A stretch of DNA of 5,989 bases. Source: an uncultured Bacteroidia bacterium (lineage in GTDB: Bacteria; Bacteroidota; Bacteroidia; Bacteroidales; UBA932). Numbering within the stretch: the stretch's first letter is position 1; each line of letters opens with the position of its first letter. The notes under the pieces were generated by a model that saw only the letters and a program-made list of their open reading frames with translations, searched no databases and was not told the DNA's origin. Both the position numbers and the translations under genes were made by a program. This document shows, piece after piece, positions 5,398-5,989 of the stretch. The DNA is taken from the NCBI GenBank assembly GCA_902766985.1, contig CACXFP010000145.1, forward strand, positions 1 to 5,989, in the 5' to 3' direction.

Positions 5398-5781
5398 ATG
5401 CCCACAATTCAACAACTTGTTCGCAAAGGACGCGAGGTTGAGACCGTAAAAAGCAAATCTCGCGCGCTGGACGCATGTCCTCAGAAGAGGGGCGTATGCC
5501 TTAGGGTCTACACCACGACTCCTAAGAAACCTAACTCCGCAATGAGAAAGGTTGCCCGTGTACGTCTTACCAACTCCAATGAGGTCAATGCCTACATCCC
5601 GGGCGAGGGCCACAACCTCCAGGAGCACAGCATCGTGCTGGTTCGCGGAGGCCGTGTAAAGGACCTTCCCGGTGTGCGTTACCACATCCTTAGAGGAGCT
5701 TTGGATACTGCTGGCGTAGAGGGCAGGACCCAGTCCCGTTCCCTTTATGGTGCCAAGAGGCCGAAGAAATCTAAGAAGTAA
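5398..5781 (+). CDS. rpsL: 30S ribosomal protein S12
   Basis: This complete 127-residue S12 protein sits at the interface side of the 30S decoding centre and takes part in tRNA selection. It follows bacterial S12 over its whole length: [11 protein letters not shown] at the start, [30 protein letters not shown] at 23-52, [10 protein letters not shown] at 69-78, and [14 protein letters not shown] at 83-96. The two lysines whose change gives streptomycin resistance, Lys43 and Lys88, are the wild-type residues. Asp89, the site of methylthiolation by RimO in other bacteria, is present. The tail ends in a basic KRPKKSKK. No Shine-Dalgarno tract precedes the ATG, as is common in Bacteroidota. The gene is the first of the str operon and rpsG follows after 30 bases. 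Codon choice is more T-rich at third positions than in the enzyme operon, as expected of a highly expressed core gene. Confidence 0.99.
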   Translation: MPTIQQLVRKGREVETVKSKSRALDACPQKRGVCLRVYTTTPKKPNSAMRKVARVRLTNSNEVNAYIPGEGHNLQEHSIVLVRGGRVKDLPGVRYHILRGALDTAGVEGRTQSRSLYGAKRPKKSKK

Positions 5782-5811
5782 TCTTTTTTAATCACCTAAT
5801 TTTTTTCAAAA

Positions 5812-5989
5812 ATGAGAAAAGCGAAGCCTAAGAAGAGAATTCTACTTCCTGATCCCAAGTTCCACGACATCGAGGTTACCCGTTTCGTGAACAACTTGAT
5901 GCTGCAGGGGAAGAAGAGTATCGCGTATTCTATTTTTTACGATGCCATCGACATGGTAGGCGAGAAGATGAAAGATTCTGACAAGGCTC
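5812..5989 (+). CDS. rpsG: 30S ribosomal protein S7, 5' part
   Basis: The first 59 codons of S7, the primary binder of the 16S rRNA 3' domain that nucleates assembly of the 30S head. The visible protein starts MRKAKPKKRILLPDPKF and continues with VTRFVNNLMLQGKKS and YSIFYDAIDMV. This matches the S7 core PDPKF...FVN.LM..GKKS...S..Y of other bacteria. The frame stays open to the window edge, where the gene is cut. It lies 30 bases after rpsL in the usual str order. The A/T-rich gap (5782-5811) shows no hairpin like the S7 regulatory site between rpsL and rpsG of Escherichia coli. Confidence 0.98.
   Translation, partial: MRKAKPKKRILLPDPKFHDIEVTRFVNNLMLQGKKSIAYSIFYDAIDMVGEKMKDSDKA

Noticed and set aside
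5392..5685. A 97-codon minus-strand frame opposite rpsL
   Set aside because: Fully antisense to the highly conserved S12 gene, whose conservation explains the open frame.
5782..5811. T-rich gap between rpsL and rpsG considered as a terminator or S7 control site
   Set aside because: The T run is not preceded by a stem-loop, and the 30-base gap is too short and unstructured for the known S7 site. The two genes are expected to be co-transcribed.

Overview
The window looks like a moderately GC-rich chromosome of a Bacteroidales bacterium (phylum Bacteroidota). The evidence is a set of Bacteroidota-type promoters (-33 TTTG, about 19-21 bp, -7 TAnnTTTG), a DUF4251-type lipoprotein, a small outer-membrane barrel, Bacteroidota-like polysaccharide enzymes, and few Shine-Dalgarno sites close to start codons. 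The genus cannot be fixed from this sequence.

Left part (1-1258): the first codons of a leftward gene at the edge, then two rightward cell-envelope genes. These are a DUF4251-like lipoprotein (111-599) and a signal-peptide-bearing outer-membrane beta-barrel protein (683-1258), which has its own good promoter at 627-658.

Middle part (1270-5210): three leftward genes with gaps of 12 and 5 bases, very probably one operon read from a promoter at 5240-5270. First is a large lipoprotein that fuses an alginate-lyase-like alpha/alpha-toroid domain to a right-handed beta-helix domain. Second is a GH88 unsaturated glucuronyl hydrolase with all of its expected active-site residues. Third is a divergent O6-alkylguanine-DNA alkyltransferase (MGMT/Ogt). 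The first two make chemical sense together: the lyase would cut a uronic-acid polysaccharide by beta-elimination, leaving 4,5-unsaturated uronyl ends, and GH88 removes those ends. The repair protein is the unexpected passenger. No SusC/SusD pair, sulfatase or regulator gene is inside the window. The operon's last gene and the rightward barrel gene converge with only 11 bases between them.

Right part (5211-5989): a 187-base divergent control region separates the enzyme operon from the start of the str ribosomal operon, rpsL (S12, complete) and rpsG (S7, cut by the window edge). The region holds a near-consensus leftward promoter, a perfect 9-bp inverted repeat overlapping that promoter's -33 box, a consensus rightward promoter, and a G/C hairpin placed almost exactly at the predicted 5' end of the rpsL mRNA.

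The most notable points are the lyase/beta-helix fusion with its GH88 partner, the alkyltransferase with a greatly enlarged loop after the active cysteine and a changed PCHR motif, the operator-like inverted repeat, and the rpsL leader hairpin. No stretch longer than 300 bases lacks a gene.
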